From assembly GCA_016780825.1 (NCBI GenBank), contig JADHLF010000040.1, positions 1 through 23,829 on the forward strand: a stretch of DNA of 23,829 nucleotides. Reading direction: 5' to 3'. The notes under the pieces were generated by a model. That model was given only the letters and a program-made list of their open reading frames with translations. It was not told where the DNA came from and did not search any database. The stretch comes from Planktomarina sp. Lineage in GTDB: Bacteria; Pseudomonadota; Alphaproteobacteria; Rhodobacterales; Rhodobacteraceae. Positions within the stretch are counted from its first letter, which is position 1, and every line of letters starts with the position of its first letter. Shown one piece after another: positions 23,789 to 23,829 of this stretch. A program made the translations under genes and the position numbers.

Positions 23789-23829
23789 GGGTAGGACCCC
23801 CTATTGCCTGCAATTCAGGTATTTTTTTG

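Noticed and set aside
1..23829. CRISPR array, tRNA, rRNA, prophage or intact IS
   Set aside because: No regularly spaced repeats, cloverleaf-like sequences, rRNA motifs, phage structural genes or transposase motifs were seen on either strand.

Overview
The window reads as chromosomal DNA of a marine alphaproteobacterium of the Rhodobacteraceae (Roseobacter group). This rests on recognised protein families: a RimO of the roseobacter type, DUF1467 next to methylmalonyl-CoA epimerase, a DUF6356 protein, and a SoeABC-like sulfite dehydrogenase locus. It also rests on the moderately GC-rich coding style. No rRNA, tRNA, CRISPR array, prophage or intact insertion sequence is visible. Nothing here names the species.

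Layout. (1) Bases 1-729 hold the 3' part of a membrane-protein gene broken by an in-frame TAG. (2) rimO (ribosomal protein S12 methylthiolation) follows, then a roughly 340-base gene-free stretch with IS-end-like inverted repeats and hairpins. (3) On the minus strand lie an IMPACT/YigZ-family protein and an M48 metallopeptidase lipoprotein. (4) On the plus strand come a 77-residue unknown, a class II HDAC-like amidohydrolase, a nitroreductase and an EI24 membrane protein. (5) DUF1467 and methylmalonyl-CoA epimerase are on minus, a receiver-domain protein on plus, and aspS and a DUF6356 protein on minus. (6) An Lrp/AsnC regulator and carB are on plus, arsH on minus, and thymidine kinase and an AGCS sodium:amino-acid symporter on plus. 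A bidirectional terminator closes this block. (7) A minus-strand operon runs from the right edge: soeA-like, an alpha/beta hydrolase, a 396-residue Ala-rich protein of unknown function, soeB-like, soeC-like.

How the parts work together. The right-hand 6.6 kb is the most coherent unit. It encodes a cytoplasm-facing molybdoenzyme (SoeA, no Tat signal), a four-cluster ferredoxin subunit (SoeB) and a DmsC-type quinone-linked membrane anchor (SoeC). Such enzymes oxidise sulfite released by organosulfonate and organosulfur breakdown and pass electrons to the quinone pool. Unusually, two unrelated genes lie between soeA and soeB, with overlaps or near-overlaps that imply translational coupling. The second is a multidomain protein with an alanine-rich linker written in GCC repeats, and it is the best candidate here for an undescribed function. 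The rest is mostly housekeeping: translation (rimO, aspS), nucleotide synthesis (carB, tdk), propionyl/methylmalonyl-CoA metabolism, and stress or detoxification enzymes (arsH, nitroreductase).

Regulation. Several genes (rimO, the 77-residue gene, the nitroreductase, the Lrp gene, tdk) lack a visible Shine-Dalgarno sequence and carry an A/T-rich -10-like hexamer just upstream of the start codon, suggesting leaderless transcripts. carB, aspS and the symporter have recognisable -35/-10 pairs. All functional calls come from reading the translated sequence and motif memory; no database search was run.
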